Shown: positions 1 to 9,787, counted from the first letter of the stretch. The stretch: DNA of 64,000 nt from Piscirickettsiaceae bacterium (GCA_013215825.1 JABSQN010000007.1:1-64000), one strand, 5' to 3'. Notes: generated by a model not told the origin, from the sequence alone. Numbers and translations: made by a program.

Positions 1-18
1 TTACAAAGTCGAACCAAT

Positions 19-87
19 GCAAGTACCCACACACATTACTTGATATTATCTTTTTAAAGAGCGTTTGTTGTAGACAGCGTCTGCAAC
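19..87 (-). promoter_or_regulatory. rRNA operon leader with boxB, boxA and boxC antitermination elements
   Basis: Read on the minus strand this is a classic rrn leader. A boxB-like hairpin lies at 67-87 (9-bp stem with one mismatch and a 3-base loop). The boxA sequence GCTCTTTAAAAAG is at 50-62. A boxC-like GTGTGGGTACTTGC lies at about 19-34, close to the E. coli form. Such leaders recruit the NusA/B/E/G antitermination complex to rRNA transcripts. The 16S gene itself must lie beyond the left edge; no rRNA sequence is seen in the window. Confidence 0.85.
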
Positions 88-99
88 AAAGAAGCGAGA

Positions 100-127
100 A
101 TTATACAGCCTCTCGCAGGACTGTCAA
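100..127 (-). promoter_or_regulatory. rrn promoter P2
   Basis: On the minus strand TTGACA (122-127) and TATAAT (100-105) are separated by 16 bp, a perfect match to both sigma-70 hexamers. An A/T-rich stretch like an UP element lies just upstream (about 128-160). It precedes the boxB/boxA leader, so it is the proximal promoter of an rRNA operon that leaves the window on the left. The 24-bp block 104-127 repeats at 190-213 with one mismatch. Confidence 0.85.
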
Positions 128-185
128 TCATTTTCTTTTTTATTTTGTTGGCTGCTTATTTGCTGGCAACTCAATAAAAACGAGC

Positions 186-213
186 ATTCTACAGCCTCTC
201 GCAGAACTGTCAA
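186..213 (-). promoter_or_regulatory. rrn promoter P1
   Basis: On the minus strand TTGACA (208-213) and TAGAAT (186-191) are separated by 16 bp, the same spacing and nearly the same spacer as the downstream promoter. An A/T-rich, UP-element-like stretch lies at about 214-235. P1 and P2 are 86 bp apart, as expected of tandem rRNA promoters. Confidence 0.8.
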
Positions 214-275
214 CACTTAATTTAAACTTTCTTTTTCATTCTGTATAAACAGGGCTATTCGCAATGCTTACACAC

Positions 276-298
276 TAAAAAGCCGACTTTCGTCGGCT
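276..298 (-). terminator. Rho-independent terminator after rplQ
   Basis: A 7-bp perfect stem (AGCCGAC at 281-287 and GTCGGCT at 292-298) with a 4-base loop is followed on the minus strand by a T tract. It lies 26 bases past the rplQ stop codon and marks the end of the long ribosomal-protein transcript, just before the rrn promoters. Confidence 0.85.
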
Positions 299-324
299 AT
301 TTAAATTTTCGGCATGAAGAAGTG

Positions 325-705
325 TTATTCGCTAACAGCTTCTTCTACACTGCGATCTACTAATTCAATAATTGCCATTGGTGCTTTATCACCTGCACGC
401 AAGCCTGTTTTAAGGATCCGAACATAGCCACCCGGTCGTGTTAATGAACGAGGAGAGATATCTGTAAACAATTTAGCTACCGTAGCTTTATCACCTAAAC
501 GAGCAAATGCAAGCCGACGATTAGAAACAGTATCCACTTTTCCTAAAGTAATTAAAGGCTCGATAACACCACGAAGTTCTTTTGCTTTAGGAAGCGTTGT
601 ACGAATCACTTCATGTTCAAGCAATGATGCCGCCATGTTTTTAAACATAGCTTTACGATGGCTACCGTTACGATTTAATTTACGACCTGCATTACGATGA
701 CGCAT
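325..705 (-). CDS. rplQ: Large-subunit ribosomal protein L17
   Basis: L17 (126 residues, the usual proteobacterial length) binds 23S rRNA near the exit of the peptide tunnel. The start [13 protein letters not shown] is the family signature, and the basic N-terminal half followed by the RPGGYVRI stretch is typical. It is the last gene of the alpha operon, 48 bp downstream of rpoA, and is followed by a terminator. A short acidic tail (SVEEAVSE) ends the protein. Nothing is unusual about the gene; what follows it is, because rRNA promoters start less than 120 bp downstream. Confidence 0.98.
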   Translation of the reverse strand: MRHRNAGRKLNRNGSHRKAMFKNMAASLLEHEVIRTTLPKAKELRGVIEPLITLGKVDTVSNRRLAFARLGDKATVAKLFTDISPRSLTRPGGYVRILKTGLRAGDKAPMAIIELVDRSVEEAVSE

Positions 706-729
706 TTTATATTACCCTATCTCTTTATG

Positions 730-748
730 CTGAAGAATGTATCTTCAG
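730..748 (-). other. Small hairpin between rpoA and rplQ
   Basis: CTGAAGA (730-736) and TCTTCAG (742-748) form a perfect 7-bp stem with a 5-base loop in the rpoA-rplQ gap. There is no following T tract, so it is more likely an mRNA processing or stability element than a terminator. Its function is inferred only. Confidence 0.3.
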
Positions 749-753
749 TATTA

Positions 754-1737
754 TTATTTCTGTTCTAATGATGCAGGCGGCCAGTTTTCTAAATGCATGC
801 CTAATGACAGACCTTTAGAAGCCAATACATCTTTAATTTCTGTTAATGACTTCTTACCTAGATTTGGAGTTTTCAACAGCTCCATCTCACCACGTTGAAT
901 TAAATCACCAACATAGTAAATGTTTTCAGCTTTAAGACAATTAGCAGAACGCACTGTCAAATCAAGCTCATCAATAGCTTGCAACAATGCAGGATCAACC
1001 TCTGCTTCTTTTTCTTCAACTTCAGGCTCTTCAATCACTGTAAAATCAACAAACGATGACAATTGATCACTTAAGATTGTTGATGCATATTTAATCGCAT
1101 CTTCTGCTTCAAGTGTTCCATCCGTGTCAACTTCGATAATCAACCTATCTAGATCAGTACGATTCTCAACACGTGTTTGCTCAACACTGTATGTAACCAT
1201 ATTAACTGGACTGAATGACGCATCTAAATATAACTGTCCGATAACGCGATCTTCATCTTCATCTGCAGCACGTGCATTTGAAGGAACGTAACCACGACCT
1301 TTCATAACTTTAAACGTCATTGAGATACTACCACCCGTAAGGTTGGCAATAACATGCTCAGGATTTACAACCTCAACATTATGCGGAAGTTGAATGTCAG
1401 CTGCTGTAACAGGACCTGCACCTTCTTTATTAAGTGTCAAAACCACTTCTGACTGCTCATGCAATATAAATGCAAGACCCTTCATGTTTAACAGAATATC
1501 AAGCACATCTTCTTGTACGCCATCAATCGCTGAGTATTCATGAACCACACCATCAATCTGTGCTTCAACAACAGCTGTACCTTCCATTGAAGATAACATA
1601 ATACGTCTTAACGCATTACCTAATGTATGCCCAAAACCGCGTTCTAACGGTTCCAAGACCAAACGTGTTTTTGTATCGCTTGCTTTATTAATATCAACAA
1701 TACGTGGCTTTAAAAACTGGCTTATATAAGCAGTCAT
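754..1737 (-). CDS. rpoA: RNA polymerase alpha subunit
   Basis: The alpha subunit dimerises to start assembly of RNA polymerase, and its C-terminal domain touches UP elements and activators. It has 327 residues, with an N-terminal dimerisation domain to about residue 235, an acidic linker ([13 protein letters not shown]) and the C-terminal domain. The C-terminal domain keeps [12 protein letters not shown], which holds the UP-element-contacting arginine, and the [13 protein letters not shown] helix-hairpin-helix. It sits between rpsD and rplQ in the standard alpha operon order. An intact DNA-binding alpha CTD fits the A/T-rich UP-like tracts upstream of the nearby rrn promoters. Confidence 0.99.
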   Translation of the reverse strand: MTAYISQFLKPRIVDINKASDTKTRLVLEPLERGFGHTLGNALRRIMLSSMEGTAVVEAQIDGVVHEYSAIDGVQEDVLDILLNMKGLAFILHEQSEVVLTLNKEGAGPVTAADIQLPHNVEVVNPEHVIANLTGGSISMTFKVMKGRGYVPSNARAADEDEDRVIGQLYLDASFSPVNMVTYSVEQTRVENRTDLDRLIIEVDTDGTLEAEDAIKYASTILSDQLSSFVDFTVIEEPEVEEKEAEVDPALLQAIDELDLTVRSANCLKAENIYYVGDLIQRGEMELLKTPNLGKKSLTEIKDVLASKGLSLGMHLENWPPASLEQK

Positions 1738-1775
1738 GTAATTTCCTCTAAATAAACCCTAGGATTTAGTTAAAA

Positions 1776-2402
1776 TTATTTCGAGTATAATTCTACAATC
1801 AAATGTTCGTTAATTTCTGCTGGCAACTCTGAACGTTCTGGAACGTGCTTATAAGTACCTTGCATTTTTTCAACATCAACTTCAACCCACTCAGAAAAAC
1901 CATTCTGTGCAGCCAAATCCAATGATGCTTTAATACGAATTTGATTTTTACCCGCTTCACGAATTGCAATAACATCGTTAGCACTTACTTGATAAGAAGG
2001 AATATTAACCTTTTTACCATTTACAGTGATTGCATTGTGACGAACAAGCTGACGTGATTCACTACGTGAAACACCAAAGCCCATGCGGTATGCAACATTA
2101 TCCAAACGACCTTCTAATAACTGCAAAAGATTCTCACCTGTAGAGCCTTTCTTGTTATCAGCCATTTTGTAATACGAACGGAACTGCTTTTCTAACACAC
2201 CGTAAACACGACGCATTTTTTGCTTTTCACGCAACTGGGTTGCATAGTCAGATAAACGTCCACGACGCTGACCATGTTGACCAGGAGGAAACGCTCTATT
2301 TTCCATTGCACACTTAGATGTGAAACACTTTTCACCTTTCAGGAAAAGCTTCTCACCTTCTCGGCGACACAAACGACATTTTGCACCAATATATCTAGCC
2401 AT
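1776..2402 (-). CDS. rpsD: Small-subunit ribosomal protein S4, four-cysteine form
   Basis: S4 (208 residues) nucleates assembly of the 30S body on 16S rRNA; in enterics it also represses the alpha operon by binding its mRNA. The C-terminal S4 RNA-binding domain is clear ([27 protein letters not shown]). The N-terminus carries cysteines at positions 9, 12, 26 and 31, the pattern that binds zinc in Bacillus and Thermus S4, whereas E. coli S4 lacks most of them. It lies between rpsK and rpoA. Confidence 0.98.
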   Translation of the reverse strand: MARYIGAKCRLCRREGEKLFLKGEKCFTSKCAMENRAFPPGQHGQRRGRLSDYATQLREKQKMRRVYGVLEKQFRSYYKMADNKKGSTGENLLQLLEGRLDNVAYRMGFGVSRSESRQLVRHNAITVNGKKVNIPSYQVSANDVIAIREAGKNQIRIKASLDLAAQNGFSEWVEVDVEKMQGTYKHVPERSELPAEINEHLIVELYSK

Positions 2403-2416
2403 AATGAACTCCTAAA

Positions 2417-2809
2417 CTACACTCTACGCCGTTTTGGCGGACGACAACCATTATGGGGAATTGGTGTTACGTCTGTAATATTGTTAATTTTAAAACCAAG
2501 GTTGTTTAATGCACGAACTGCAGATTCACGACCTGGGCCAGGACCTTTAATTTCCACGTCTAGGTTTTTCATACCAAAACTCTGAGCAACCTCACCTGCT
2601 TTTTCTGCTGCAACTTGAGCAGCAAAAGGTGTACTCTTACGAGATCCTCTGAAACCACAGCCGCCTGAAGTAGCCCATGAAAGAGCATTCCCTTGACGAT
2701 CTGTAATTGTAATAATTGTATTGTTAAATGATGCGTGAATATGCGCCACACCATCTACTACATTTTTCTTAACACGCTTTCGCTGCCGTGCTGATGAATT
2801 TTGTGCCAT
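2417..2809 (-). CDS. rpsK: Small-subunit ribosomal protein S11
   Basis: S11 (130 residues) forms part of the 30S platform next to the Shine-Dalgarno/anti-Shine-Dalgarno helix. Family blocks [29 protein letters not shown] and the C-terminal [11 protein letters not shown] tail are present. It is 12 bp downstream of rpsM and 14 bp upstream of rpsD in the standard alpha operon order. No anomalies were seen. Confidence 0.98.
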   Translation of the reverse strand: MAQNSSARQRKRVKKNVVDGVAHIHASFNNTIITITDRQGNALSWATSGGCGFRGSRKSTPFAAQVAAEKAGEVAQSFGMKNLDVEIKGPGPGRESAVRALNNLGFKINNITDVTPIPHNGCRPPKRRRV

Positions 2810-2821
2810 CGTATAGCCTCT

Positions 2822-3175
2822 TTACTTAATCATACGGCGAGGACCTTTACGAGTCCTTGCATTTGTTTTTGTTCTTTGTCCACGAAGAGGCAATCCTCGA
2901 CGATGACGTACACCACGGTAACAACCGAGATCTTTAAGGCGTTTAATATCCATAGATACTTCACGTCTTAAATCACCTTCAACGGTGAATTTAGCAACTT
3001 CAGTACGAAGCGCTTCAATTTCTTGTTCAGTCAAGTCTCTTATTTTCGCATCTTCTGCAATTTTTGCAGCTGCACAAACTTGTTGTGCGCGAGTAAGACC
3101 AATGCCGTAAATAGCAGTTAATGCTATTACCGTGTGTTTCTGAACAGGAACATTAATTCCAGCAATACGAGCCAT
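2822..3175 (-). CDS. rpsM: Small-subunit ribosomal protein S13
   Basis: S13 (117 residues) sits in the head of the 30S subunit and makes intersubunit bridges with L5 and 23S rRNA. The start [14 protein letters not shown] and the helix-two-turn-helix and C-terminal basic tail ([21 protein letters not shown]) are characteristic. It is the first gene of the alpha operon: a good extended -10 promoter lies in the 88-bp gap that separates it from rpmJ, while other gaps in this block are mostly under 30 bp. Confidence 0.98.
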   Translation of the reverse strand: MARIAGINVPVQKHTVIALTAIYGIGLTRAQQVCAAAKIAEDAKIRDLTEQEIEALRTEVAKFTVEGDLRREVSMDIKRLKDLGCYRGVRHRRGLPLRGQRTKTNARTRKGPRRMIK

Positions 3176-3209
3176 TTAGCTACCCTAATCCTTCAACAGT
3201 GAACCGAGA

Positions 3210-3238
3210 ATTATATCACACATACTCTCAATCCAACA
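3210..3238 (-). promoter_or_regulatory. Candidate alpha-operon promoter before rpsM
   Basis: In the rpmJ-rpsM gap the minus strand carries TATAAT (3210-3215) preceded by TGA, an extended -10 element. A weak -35 (TTGTTG) lies about 18 bp upstream. This would allow rpsM-rpsK-rpsD-rpoA-rplQ to be transcribed apart from the upstream spc genes, as in E. coli. Confidence 0.55.
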
Positions 3239-3263
3239 ATACATTAATTTACTTTAAACCAAA

Positions 3264-3377
3264 TTAGCCTTGGCGTTGCTTATGACGAGCTTCTTTACAG
3301 ATCACTCGCAAAACACCACGACGCTTAACTATTTTACAATTACGACAAATCTTCTTAACTGACGCCTGAACTTTCAT
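3264..3377 (-). CDS. rpmJ: Large-subunit ribosomal protein L36, zinc-ribbon form
   Basis: This 37-residue gene starts at the ATG at 3375-3377 and stops with TAA at 3264-3266. The protein begins [14 protein letters not shown] and ends [10 protein letters not shown]. Cysteines 11, 14 and 27 plus His32 form the CXXC...C....H zinc site of the C+ type of L36, so it depends on zinc. It lies between secY and rpsM, the expected end of the spc operon. L36 is the smallest ribosomal protein and stabilises 23S rRNA folding. Confidence 0.97.
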   Translation of the reverse strand: MKVQASVKKICRNCKIVKRRGVLRVICKEARHKQRQG

Positions 3378-3418
3378 TATTTTTTCTCCACCTACAAATC
3401 TTTAAGATGTATATCGTT

Positions 3419-4768
3419 TTAACTTAAAAAGCCAGACATACCATTTTTGTTTTTGTTTGATTTCTTCATCAAGCTTTCATATTGTTGCGACATCATATGT
3501 GATTGAACTTGTGACACAAAGTCCATCACTACAACAACGATAATCAACAATGATGTACCACCAAAATAAAATGGTACATTCCAATAAAGAATTAAAAACT
3601 CAGGAAGCAAACATACCGATGTTATATAAATGGCACCCGCTAATGTTAAGCGCCCCATTATTGAGTCAACATATTTTACTGTTTGTTCACCTGGTCTAAT
3701 TCCAGGAATGAACGCACCTGATTTTTGCAAATTTTCTGCTGTATCTTTCGGATTAAATACTAATGCCGTATAGAAAAAGCAGAAGAATATAATTGCGGCA
3801 GCATAAGCCATCACATACATTGGTTGCCCAGGAGACATCAATGTAGATATGTTTTGCAACCACTCCATTCCTTCACCAGTACCAAACCATCCTGCAATTG
3901 TTGCAGGGAACAGAATAATACTAGATGCAAAAATAGGCGGTATAACACCTGCCATATTCAATTTAAGCGGCAAATGTGTAACTTGTCCAGCCATCATTTT
4001 ACGACCTTGCTGTCGTTTGGCATAATGCACAGGAATTCGTCGTTGTGCACGTTCTACAAAAACAACAAAGGCGGTTACTGCTAGAGCTAAGAAAGCAATA
4101 GTAATAACAAGGAAAGTATGCAACTGACCTGTACGAGCAAGCTCTAATGTTCCACCAACCGCAGACGGTAAACCAGCAACAATACCTGCAAAGATAATTA
4201 GTGAAATACCATTGCCAATACCACGTTCCGTGATTTGCTCACCAAGCCACATCAAGAACATAGTACCTGTTACCAGTGTTATTACCGCGGTAATTCTAAA
4301 TAACATTCCCGGGTCAACCACCACTCCTACACCACCGGCACTTTGTGCTTCTAATGCAAGTGCAATACCTAATGCTTGAAACGTTGCTAACACTAAGGTG
4401 CCGTAACGCGTGTACTGTGTAATCTTACGTTTACCTGCAGCACCTTCTTTCTTCAACTGAGTCAACTTAGGATGTACCACCGTCAACAACTGCATAATAA
4501 TAGAGGCAGAAATATAGGGCATAATTCCTAAAGCAAAAACAGACAACCGTGATAAAGCACCACCTGAGAACATATTAAACATGTCTAAGATGGTACCTTT
4601 TTGCTGTTCAAACATCACAGCAAGTGCAGCAGGATCAATCCCTGGAACCGGTATAAATGTACCTAAACGGTAAACAAGTAATGCGCCAAGAACAAACAGC
4701 AAACGACTTTTTAACTCGGCAAACTTGCCCGTTCCAGCTATTGCTTTCTTATTGTTGTTTTGAGCCAC
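3419..4768 (-). CDS. secY: Preprotein translocase channel subunit SecY
   Basis: SecY is the ten-helix inner-membrane channel through which SecA drives unfolded proteins and into which signal-recognition-particle substrates are inserted. At 449 residues it is of normal length. Recognisable parts include [13 protein letters not shown] in the first helix region, [15 protein letters not shown], and the conserved cytoplasmic loop [18 protein letters not shown] that binds SecA and the ribosome. It follows rplO by 4 bp and precedes rpmJ, as in the spc operon. Its partners secE and secD/secF/yajC are elsewhere in the window. Confidence 0.98.
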   Translation of the reverse strand: MAQNNNKKAIAGTGKFAELKSRLLFVLGALLVYRLGTFIPVPGIDPAALAVMFEQQKGTILDMFNMFSGGALSRLSVFALGIMPYISASIIMQLLTVVHPKLTQLKKEGAAGKRKITQYTRYGTLVLATFQALGIALALEAQSAGGVGVVVDPGMLFRITAVITLVTGTMFLMWLGEQITERGIGNGISLIIFAGIVAGLPSAVGGTLELARTGQLHTFLVITIAFLALAVTAFVVFVERAQRRIPVHYAKRQQGRKMMAGQVTHLPLKLNMAGVIPPIFASSIILFPATIAGWFGTGEGMEWLQNISTLMSPGQPMYVMAYAAAIIFFCFFYTALVFNPKDTAENLQKSGAFIPGIRPGEQTVKYVDSIMGRLTLAGAIYITSVCLLPEFLILYWNVPFYFGGTSLLIIVVVVMDFVSQVQSHMMSQQYESLMKKSNKNKNGMSGFLS

Positions 4769-4772
4769 TGAC

Positions 4773-5207
4773 TTATTCTTCTACTTTGCCGCCGGCAGCT
4801 TCAATCGCTTTTTGGGCGCCAGCTGTAACTGCAAGACCTTTAACCGTGACTGCAGTAGTAACATCACCAGAACCAATCACTTTCACACGAAGTGTATTTT
4901 CTGGAACTGCGCCAACAGCTTTAAGTGCTAACAAATCAACAACGCCACCTTCGATGTTAGAAATAACATCTAAACGAACTTCTGCTGATGTTGCAGATTT
5001 GCGGGATCTAAAACCCACTTTAGGCAATCTGCGTTGTAAAGGTTGTTGTCCACCTTCAAATCCACGCTTACTAAAGCCACCAGAACGTGATTTCTGTCCT
5101 TTATGACCACGACCACAAGTTTTACCTGTGCCAGAGCCAACTCCACGACCTACACGTTTAGCATTTTTCTTAGAACCTAATGCTGGAGCAATTGTATTTA
5201 ACTGCAT
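4773..5207 (-). CDS. rplO: Large-subunit ribosomal protein L15
   Basis: L15 (144 residues) is a late-assembly protein that stabilises several 23S rRNA domains. The start is taken at the ATG at 5205-5207 ([12 protein letters not shown]), one base after the rpmD stop and behind a GAGGAAG ribosome binding site; an in-frame TTG 15 bases upstream lies inside rpmD and is unlikely. The glycine/arginine-rich region ([21 protein letters not shown]) and the C-terminal globular domain are typical. It sits between rpmD and secY. Confidence 0.97.
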   Translation of the reverse strand: MQLNTIAPALGSKKNAKRVGRGVGSGTGKTCGRGHKGQKSRSGGFSKRGFEGGQQPLQRRLPKVGFRSRKSATSAEVRLDVISNIEGGVVDLLALKAVGAVPENTLRVKVIGSGDVTTAVTVKGLAVTAGAQKAIEAAGGKVEE

Positions 5208-5208
5208 C

Positions 5209-5397
5209 TTATACTTCCTCAACCTGTAACAAATAAGACACGTGATTAATCATGCCTCTATTTTCAGGTGTATCAATAACAATTGCGCTACTGCCTGTCT
5301 TTCTTAAACCAAGACCAGCAACACACGCTTTATGTTTAGCTAAACGACCGATGGTGCTTTTCACCAACGTTACTTTTAATTTAGATTGAGATGCCAT
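5209..5397 (-). CDS. rpmD: Large-subunit ribosomal protein L30
   Basis: L30 (62 residues) is a small peripheral 50S protein present in most but not all bacteria. The [11 protein letters not shown] start, the GLGLRK turn and the final [16 protein letters not shown] block match the family. It lies between rpsE and rplO with gaps of a few bases, as in the E. coli spc operon. Confidence 0.97.
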   Translation of the reverse strand: MASQSKLKVTLVKSTIGRLAKHKACVAGLGLRKTGSSAIVIDTPENRGMINHVSYLLQVEEV

Positions 5398-5402
5398 TGT
5401 AT

Positions 5403-5918
5403 TTATTCCATGATCTCAGCAACTGTCTTACCGCGTTTTGCAGCAATTGCTTCTGGGTTATTCATTTCAGTTAAACCTTTAATTGTTGCACGAACAACAT
5501 TTAATGGGTTTGTTGAACCGATAGATTTAGCTAATACATTATGTACACCAACAGCATCAAATACAGCACGCATTGCGCCACCGGCAATAACGCCTGTACC
5601 AACAGATGCTGGCTGCATATATACTTTAGCCGCACCATAACGTGCAGTTAGCGGATGTTGCAGAGTATGAGAATCCAGTGTTACCGTTTTCATATTCTTT
5701 CTAGCTTCATCCATCGCTTTTTGGATGGCAACTGGTACTTCACGCGCTTTACCTTGACCAAAACCAACTCGACCTTCTCCATCACCAACTACTGTTAATG
5801 CTGAGAATCCAAATACACGACCACCTTTTACTACTTTAGCGACGCGGCGAATACCAACTAGCTTTTCAACTAGGCCATCTGCTGGGCCTTGTTGTTGACG
5901 TTGTTCTTTTTGTGCCAT
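5403..5918 (-). CDS. rpsE: Small-subunit ribosomal protein S5
   Basis: S5 (171 residues) lines the mRNA entrance and contributes to decoding accuracy. The N-terminal double-stranded-RNA-binding domain ([17 protein letters not shown]) and the C-terminal domain with [19 protein letters not shown] are complete. Spectinomycin-resistance changes arise in the KVVKGGR loop, which here has the normal wild-type sequence. It lies between rplR and rpmD. Confidence 0.98.
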   Translation of the reverse strand: MAQKEQRQQQGPADGLVEKLVGIRRVAKVVKGGRVFGFSALTVVGDGEGRVGFGQGKAREVPVAIQKAMDEARKNMKTVTLDSHTLQHPLTARYGAAKVYMQPASVGTGVIAGGAMRAVFDAVGVHNVLAKSIGSTNPLNVVRATIKGLTEMNNPEAIAAKRGKTVAEIME

Positions 5919-5936
5919 GAGATAATACCTTTAAAT

Positions 5937-6290
5937 TTAAAACTGCAAGCCGTTTTCGCGTGCAGCTTCAGCTAACGCCTTAACTCTGCCATGATATTTG
6001 AAACCAGAGCGATCAAATGCAACCGAGGTTACACCTTCTTTCGCAGCACGAGTAGCAACAGCTTTACCTACAGCAGTCGCTGCATCTGCATTACCAGTAC
6101 CTTTCAAATCTTTTTTAATATCTGCATCTAACGTTGAAGCCGATGCGATAACTTTAGAACTATCATGAGAAATTACTTGAGCATAAATATGTTGAGATGT
6201 TCTGTGAACAGTAAGGCGATACACCTCAAGTTCTCTCATTTTAGCTCGTGATCTTTTAGCTCTACGTAAACGTGAATTCTTCTTATCCAT
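5937..6290 (-). CDS. rplR: Large-subunit ribosomal protein L18
   Basis: L18 (117 residues) binds 5S rRNA and helps dock it to the 50S subunit along with L5. The basic start ([18 protein letters not shown]), the [12 protein letters not shown] block and the C-terminal [20 protein letters not shown] are family signatures. The length matches E. coli L18. It lies between rplF and rpsE. Confidence 0.98.
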   Translation of the reverse strand: MDKKNSRLRRAKRSRAKMRELEVYRLTVHRTSQHIYAQVISHDSSKVIASASTLDADIKKDLKGTGNADAATAVGKAVATRAAKEGVTSVAFDRSGFKYHGRVKALAEAARENGLQF

Positions 6291-6301
6291 TGTTCAGCCT
6301 A

Positions 6302-6835
6302 TTATGCTTTCTTAGCGTCTTTACGAGCAACATGTTCATCGGAATAACGTACACCTTTACCTTTGTAAGGTTCTGGTGGACGGAATGCACGAATATCAGC
6401 TGCGACCTGTCCTACTACTTGTTTATCTGCACCAGATATAACAATTTCGGTTTGACTTGGTGTTTCAACTGTAATGCCTTCCGGCGCCACATATTGAACA
6501 GGGTGTGAAAAACCAAGAGTAAGATCAATCTTATTCCCTTGCGCTTTAGCACGATAACCAACACCAATAAGTGTTAATTTCTTCTCAAAACCTTGAGTAA
6601 CCCCAACAACCATATTATTTAATAAAGCACGAGTTGTTCCAGCTAATGCAACAGACTTTTTAGCCGTGTTACGCGCTTTCATTTTTAAAACCGTACCTTC
6701 TTGTGTAACTTCGACATCCGCGTGAATCTTGCGAGTCAAAGTTCCTTTTGTACCTTTAATTGAAACTTCACTATCATTAAGTGAAACTTCAACGCCTGCC
6801 GGTATTTCTACTGGCGCATTTGCAATACGTGACAT
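6302..6835 (-). CDS. rplF: Large-subunit ribosomal protein L6
   Basis: L6 (177 residues) sits at the base of the L7/L12 stalk next to the sarcin-ricin loop, close to where elongation factors bind. Two repeated alpha-beta domains are visible, and the C-terminal signature [17 protein letters not shown] ends with a lysine-rich tail. It lies between rpsH and rplR in the spc operon. Confidence 0.98.
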   Translation of the reverse strand: MSRIANAPVEIPAGVEVSLNDSEVSIKGTKGTLTRKIHADVEVTQEGTVLKMKARNTAKKSVALAGTTRALLNNMVVGVTQGFEKKLTLIGVGYRAKAQGNKIDLTLGFSHPVQYVAPEGITVETPSQTEIVISGADKQVVGQVAADIRAFRPPEPYKGKGVRYSDEHVARKDAKKA

Positions 6836-6858
6836 TTTATAATCTCCAAATACTAAGG

Positions 6859-7254
6859 CTAGCTAACTTCACACAGGACTTCACCGCCCTGGCCAAGTGA
6901 TCTTGCCTTACGATCAGTCATCACACCTTGTGATGTTGAAACGATTGCCACACCTAGACCGGCAATTACTTTCGGCAAATCATTTGCGGCTTTATATACG
7001 CGCAAACCTGGACGGCTAATGCGATTAATTTCTGAAATTACTGGCTTACCTTCAAAATATTTCAATGTAATTGAAAGAACAGGTTTACCATCAACATCAT
7101 TTACACTCTGTGCAGAAATGTAACCTTCGTCTTTAAGTACCTTAGCGATACTAACTTTCACCTTCGAAGAAGGCATTGCGACATCAGTTTTATTTGCTTG
7201 CTGTGCATTACGAATGCGTGTCAGCATATCTGCAATTGGGTCTGTCATACTCAT
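6859..7254 (-). CDS. rpsH: Small-subunit ribosomal protein S8
   Basis: S8 (131 residues) binds helix 21 of 16S rRNA and, in E. coli, autoregulates the spc operon by binding the rplE mRNA. It starts [16 protein letters not shown] as in E. coli and ends with the signature [22 protein letters not shown]. It lies between rpsN and rplF. An operator for S8 would be expected near the start of rplE; I did not identify one by eye. Confidence 0.98.
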   Translation of the reverse strand: MSMTDPIADMLTRIRNAQQANKTDVAMPSSKVKVSIAKVLKDEGYISAQSVNDVDGKPVLSITLKYFEGKPVISEINRISRPGLRVYKAANDLPKVIAGLGVAIVSTSQGVMTDRKARSLGQGGEVLCEVS

Positions 7255-7285
7255 TTTATTCTAGCTCCACTATATCTTTTCGCTT

Positions 7286-7591
7286 TTACCAGCTAGCCAT
7301 CACTAGGCCAGGAATATCACCGCTCATTGCATGTTCACGCAACTTGTTTCGAGACAATCCAAACTTACGATAAAAACCATGTGGACGGCCCGTTATGCTA
7401 CAACGATTTCTCCGACGCACAGCGCTAGAGTCTCGTGGTAACGCATGAAATTTCTTAGCAGCGTCTTGACGATCATCATAAGAAAGTGATGTATCAAGCA
7501 TTTGCTTTTTCAATTCAGCACGCTTTACAGCGTATTTTTTTACTAATTTCGCGCGTTTAACTTCGCGATTTATCATGCTACGTTTAGCCAT
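7286..7591 (-). CDS. rpsN: Small-subunit ribosomal protein S14, zinc-free form
   Basis: S14 (101 residues) is a 30S head protein. It is the long C-minus form: the CXXC...CXXC zinc motif of the short form is absent and replaced by [23 protein letters not shown]. The protein starts [16 protein letters not shown]. It lies between rplE and rpsH. This contrasts with the zinc-type S4 and L36 made from the same gene block. Confidence 0.98.
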   Translation of the reverse strand: MAKRSMINREVKRAKLVKKYAVKRAELKKQMLDTSLSYDDRQDAAKKFHALPRDSSAVRRRNRCSITGRPHGFYRKFGLSRNKLREHAMSGDIPGLVMASW

Positions 7592-7615
7592 AACTTATAC
7601 CATCCAACCTAATAA

Positions 7616-8155
7616 TTATTTTCTAAAAGGAAATTTAAATGCTGACAATAACGCATGAGACTCTTCAGCTGTTTTAGCTGTAGTAGTAATGGTTATATCC
7701 ATCCCTCTTAGCTTGTCAATTTTATCATAGTCAATTTCAGGGAAAATGATTTGCTCTTTCACTCCCATACTATAGTTTCCTTGGCCATCAAATGACTTTG
7801 GATTCAAACCACGGAAATCACGGATCCGAGGGATTGAAATAGTAATTAAGCGATCCAGAAAATCATACATACGTTCTGAACGAAGAGTCACCTTACAACC
7901 TACAGGCCAATCCTCACGCAATTTAAAACCTGCGATTGATTTTCTTGCCTTGGTGATCACAACTTTCTGACCTGCAATCTTTTCCATATCAGAAACTGCA
8001 TGTTCCAATACTTTCTTATCAGTTAACGCTTCACCCACACCCATATTAAGGCTGATCTTAGTGATCCGCGGCACTTCCATAACTGATTTATAGCCAAACT
8101 GCTCTGTTAGCTGCTTAACTACACTATCACGATAAAAATCTTTTAATCTGCTCAC
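7616..8155 (-). CDS. rplE: Large-subunit ribosomal protein L5
   Basis: L5 (179 residues) binds 5S rRNA and contacts S13 across the subunit interface. The blocks [38 protein letters not shown] and [12 protein letters not shown] are complete. It lies between rplX and rpsN, the usual order. Confidence 0.98.
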   Translation of the reverse strand: MSRLKDFYRDSVVKQLTEQFGYKSVMEVPRITKISLNMGVGEALTDKKVLEHAVSDMEKIAGQKVVITKARKSIAGFKLREDWPVGCKVTLRSERMYDFLDRLITISIPRIRDFRGLNPKSFDGQGNYSMGVKEQIIFPEIDYDKIDKLRGMDITITTTAKTAEESHALLSAFKFPFRK

Positions 8156-8176
8156 TGTATTTACCTAATTCGTCGC

Positions 8177-8494
8177 TTACGCGCCAACAACTTCGCCATT
8201 TGATTTAAATACGCGAACCTTTCGGCCATCATCTAATATTTTAAAACCAACTTTATCGCCTTTACCTGTTGCAGGATTAAGCAACGCTAGGTTCGAACCT
8301 TGGATCGGCATTTCTTTCTCAACAATACCGCCCGTTTGACCTAGAGAAGGATTTGGTTTTGTGTGTTTTTTCACAAGATTAATACCTTGCACTAAAAACT
8401 TCCCATCCTGTCCACGATTAAGGACTTCACCTTGTTTTCCACGATCTTTACCAGTCATTACAACTACTTGATCGCCTTTTTTTAATCTTTCCAT
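8177..8494 (-). CDS. rplX: Large-subunit ribosomal protein L24
   Basis: L24 (105 residues) initiates 50S assembly and lies near the peptide exit tunnel. The KOW motif ([21 protein letters not shown]) occupies the N-terminus and is followed by the [12 protein letters not shown] signature. It lies between rplN and rplE. Confidence 0.97.
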   Translation of the reverse strand: MERLKKGDQVVVMTGKDRGKQGEVLNRGQDGKFLVQGINLVKKHTKPNPSLGQTGGIVEKEMPIQGSNLALLNPATGKGDKVGFKILDDGRKVRVFKSNGEVVGA

Positions 8495-8510
8495 TTCAGC
8501 AATTCCTAAC

Positions 8511-8879
8511 TTATAGCACTTCAGGCGCTAATGAAATAATCTTCATAAACTTCTCACCGCGAAGCTCACGCGTCACAGGGCCAAAGATACGAGTACCAAT
8601 TGGTTGAAGGTTAGCATTCAACAATACCGCTGCATTAGTATCAAAACGGATAGATGAACCATCTGGACGACGAACACCTTTACGTGTACGAACGATCACA
8701 GCATTATGCACTTCACCTTTTTTCACTTTTCCGCGAGGCGTTGCTTCTTTAATAGTGACTTTAATTACATCACCAATACCAGCGTAACGACGATGCGAAC
8801 CGCCTAACACTTTAATACACTCTATGCGTTTAGCGCCGCTATTATCTGCAGCCTCTAGACTACTTTGCATTTGAATCAT
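8511..8879 (-). CDS. rplN: Large-subunit ribosomal protein L14
   Basis: L14 (122 residues) forms intersubunit bridges with 16S rRNA and is the target of the silencing factor RsfS. The start [19 protein letters not shown] and the end block FGPVTRELR...[11 protein letters not shown] are the usual signatures. It lies between rpsQ and rplX and begins the part of the block called the spc operon in E. coli. Confidence 0.98.
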   Translation of the reverse strand: MIQMQSSLEAADNSGAKRIECIKVLGGSHRRYAGIGDVIKVTIKEATPRGKVKKGEVHNAVIVRTRKGVRRPDGSSIRFDTNAAVLLNANLQPIGTRIFGPVTRELRGEKFMKIISLAPEVL

Positions 8880-8907
8880 TATCTAAACTCCAATATAGCC
8901 AGTGTTA

Positions 8908-9168
8908 TTATTTCGCACGGCTGACTATGCCAACCAAGTTCCAGCTCTTTGTCTTAGACATAGGGCGGACAGAAGTAATATTCACTACATCACCAATATT
9001 ACATTCATTCTTTTCATCATGAGCATGCAATTTAGTTGATTTTTTTACATATTTCTTATAAATAGGATGGGGAACTTTACGCTCAACCAATACTGTGATT
9101 GATTTATCCATCTTATCGCTAATGACACGACCGGTTACTAAACGTGTACTATTTTCTTGTTCACTCAT
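8908..9168 (-). CDS. rpsQ: Small-subunit ribosomal protein S17
   Basis: S17 (86 residues) is a primary 16S rRNA-binding protein with an OB fold. The [21 protein letters not shown] segment and the [18 protein letters not shown] segment match the family. It is the last gene of the S10 group, between rpmC and rplN. Confidence 0.97.
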   Translation of the reverse strand: MSEQENSTRLVTGRVISDKMDKSITVLVERKVPHPIYKKYVKKSTKLHAHDEKNECNIGDVVNITSVRPMSKTKSWNLVGIVSRAK

Positions 9169-9177
9169 CTTCGTACC

Positions 9178-9363
9178 CTATTTCGTTTCGTTAAGTACAG
9201 TTTTGATACGAGCAATGTCACGACGAACACGTCTCATTTCAGTTGGACGAGCCAACTGGCCTGTAGCATGCTGCATACGTAAATTAAACTGCTCTTTATG
9301 AAGCGCTTCTAACTCTTGCGCCAAGTCTTCAGCAGACTTTTCTCTAATTTCGCTCGCTTTCAT
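9178..9363 (-). CDS. rpmC: Large-subunit ribosomal protein L29
   Basis: L29 (61 residues) sits beside the peptide exit tunnel with L23, where trigger factor and SRP dock. It is a two-helix protein with the [10 protein letters not shown]...[11 protein letters not shown] signature. Its ATG overlaps the rplP stop codon by one base (TAATG), so translation is probably coupled. Confidence 0.97.
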   Translation of the reverse strand: MKASEIREKSAEDLAQELEALHKEQFNLRMQHATGQLARPTEMRRVRRDIARIKTVLNETK

Positions 9364-9776
9364 TACAATATCGCCCGCGTTACAAATGTTGTCTTAACAG
9401 GAAGTTTTGCAGCTCCTAGACGAAACGCTTCACGCGCCACTTCCTCAGAAACACCTTCCATTTCATAGAGCATGCGACCTGGCTGTACATTTGCAACCCA
9501 GTATTCCACATTACCCTTACCTTTACCTTGACGCACTTCAAGAGGCTTACTTGTGATTGGCTTGTCTGGGAATATACGGATCCAGATTTTACCACCACGT
9601 TTAACGTAACGAGTCATCGCACGACGAGCCGCTTCAATTTGACGAGCGGTAATACGACCACGATCTAGCGACTTAAGCCCGAACTCACCAAAGCTTACTT
9701 TTGAACCTCTATGGGCCAAACCTCGGTTGCGCAGCTTCATCTGCTTTCTAAATTTTGTTCTTTTTGGCTGTAACAT
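9363..9776 (-). CDS. rplP: Large-subunit ribosomal protein L16
   Basis: L16 (137 residues) organises the A-site region of the peptidyl transferase centre. The start [14 protein letters not shown] and blocks [23 protein letters not shown] and [11 protein letters not shown] are standard. The arginine that is hydroxylated by RoxA in E. coli lies in the GRMLYEM region, which is conserved here. It lies between rpsC and rpmC. Confidence 0.98.
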   Translation of the reverse strand: MLQPKRTKFRKQMKLRNRGLAHRGSKVSFGEFGLKSLDRGRITARQIEAARRAMTRYVKRGGKIWIRIFPDKPITSKPLEVRQGKGKGNVEYWVANVQPGRMLYEMEGVSEEVAREAFRLGAAKLPVKTTFVTRAIL

Positions 9777-9787
9777 TGGTTAAAACC

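Noticed and set aside
1-240. The 24-bp direct repeats near the left edge as a CRISPR or insertion target
   Set aside because: Only two copies, and each contains matching -35 and -10 hexamers followed by a boxA leader, so they are rrn promoters.
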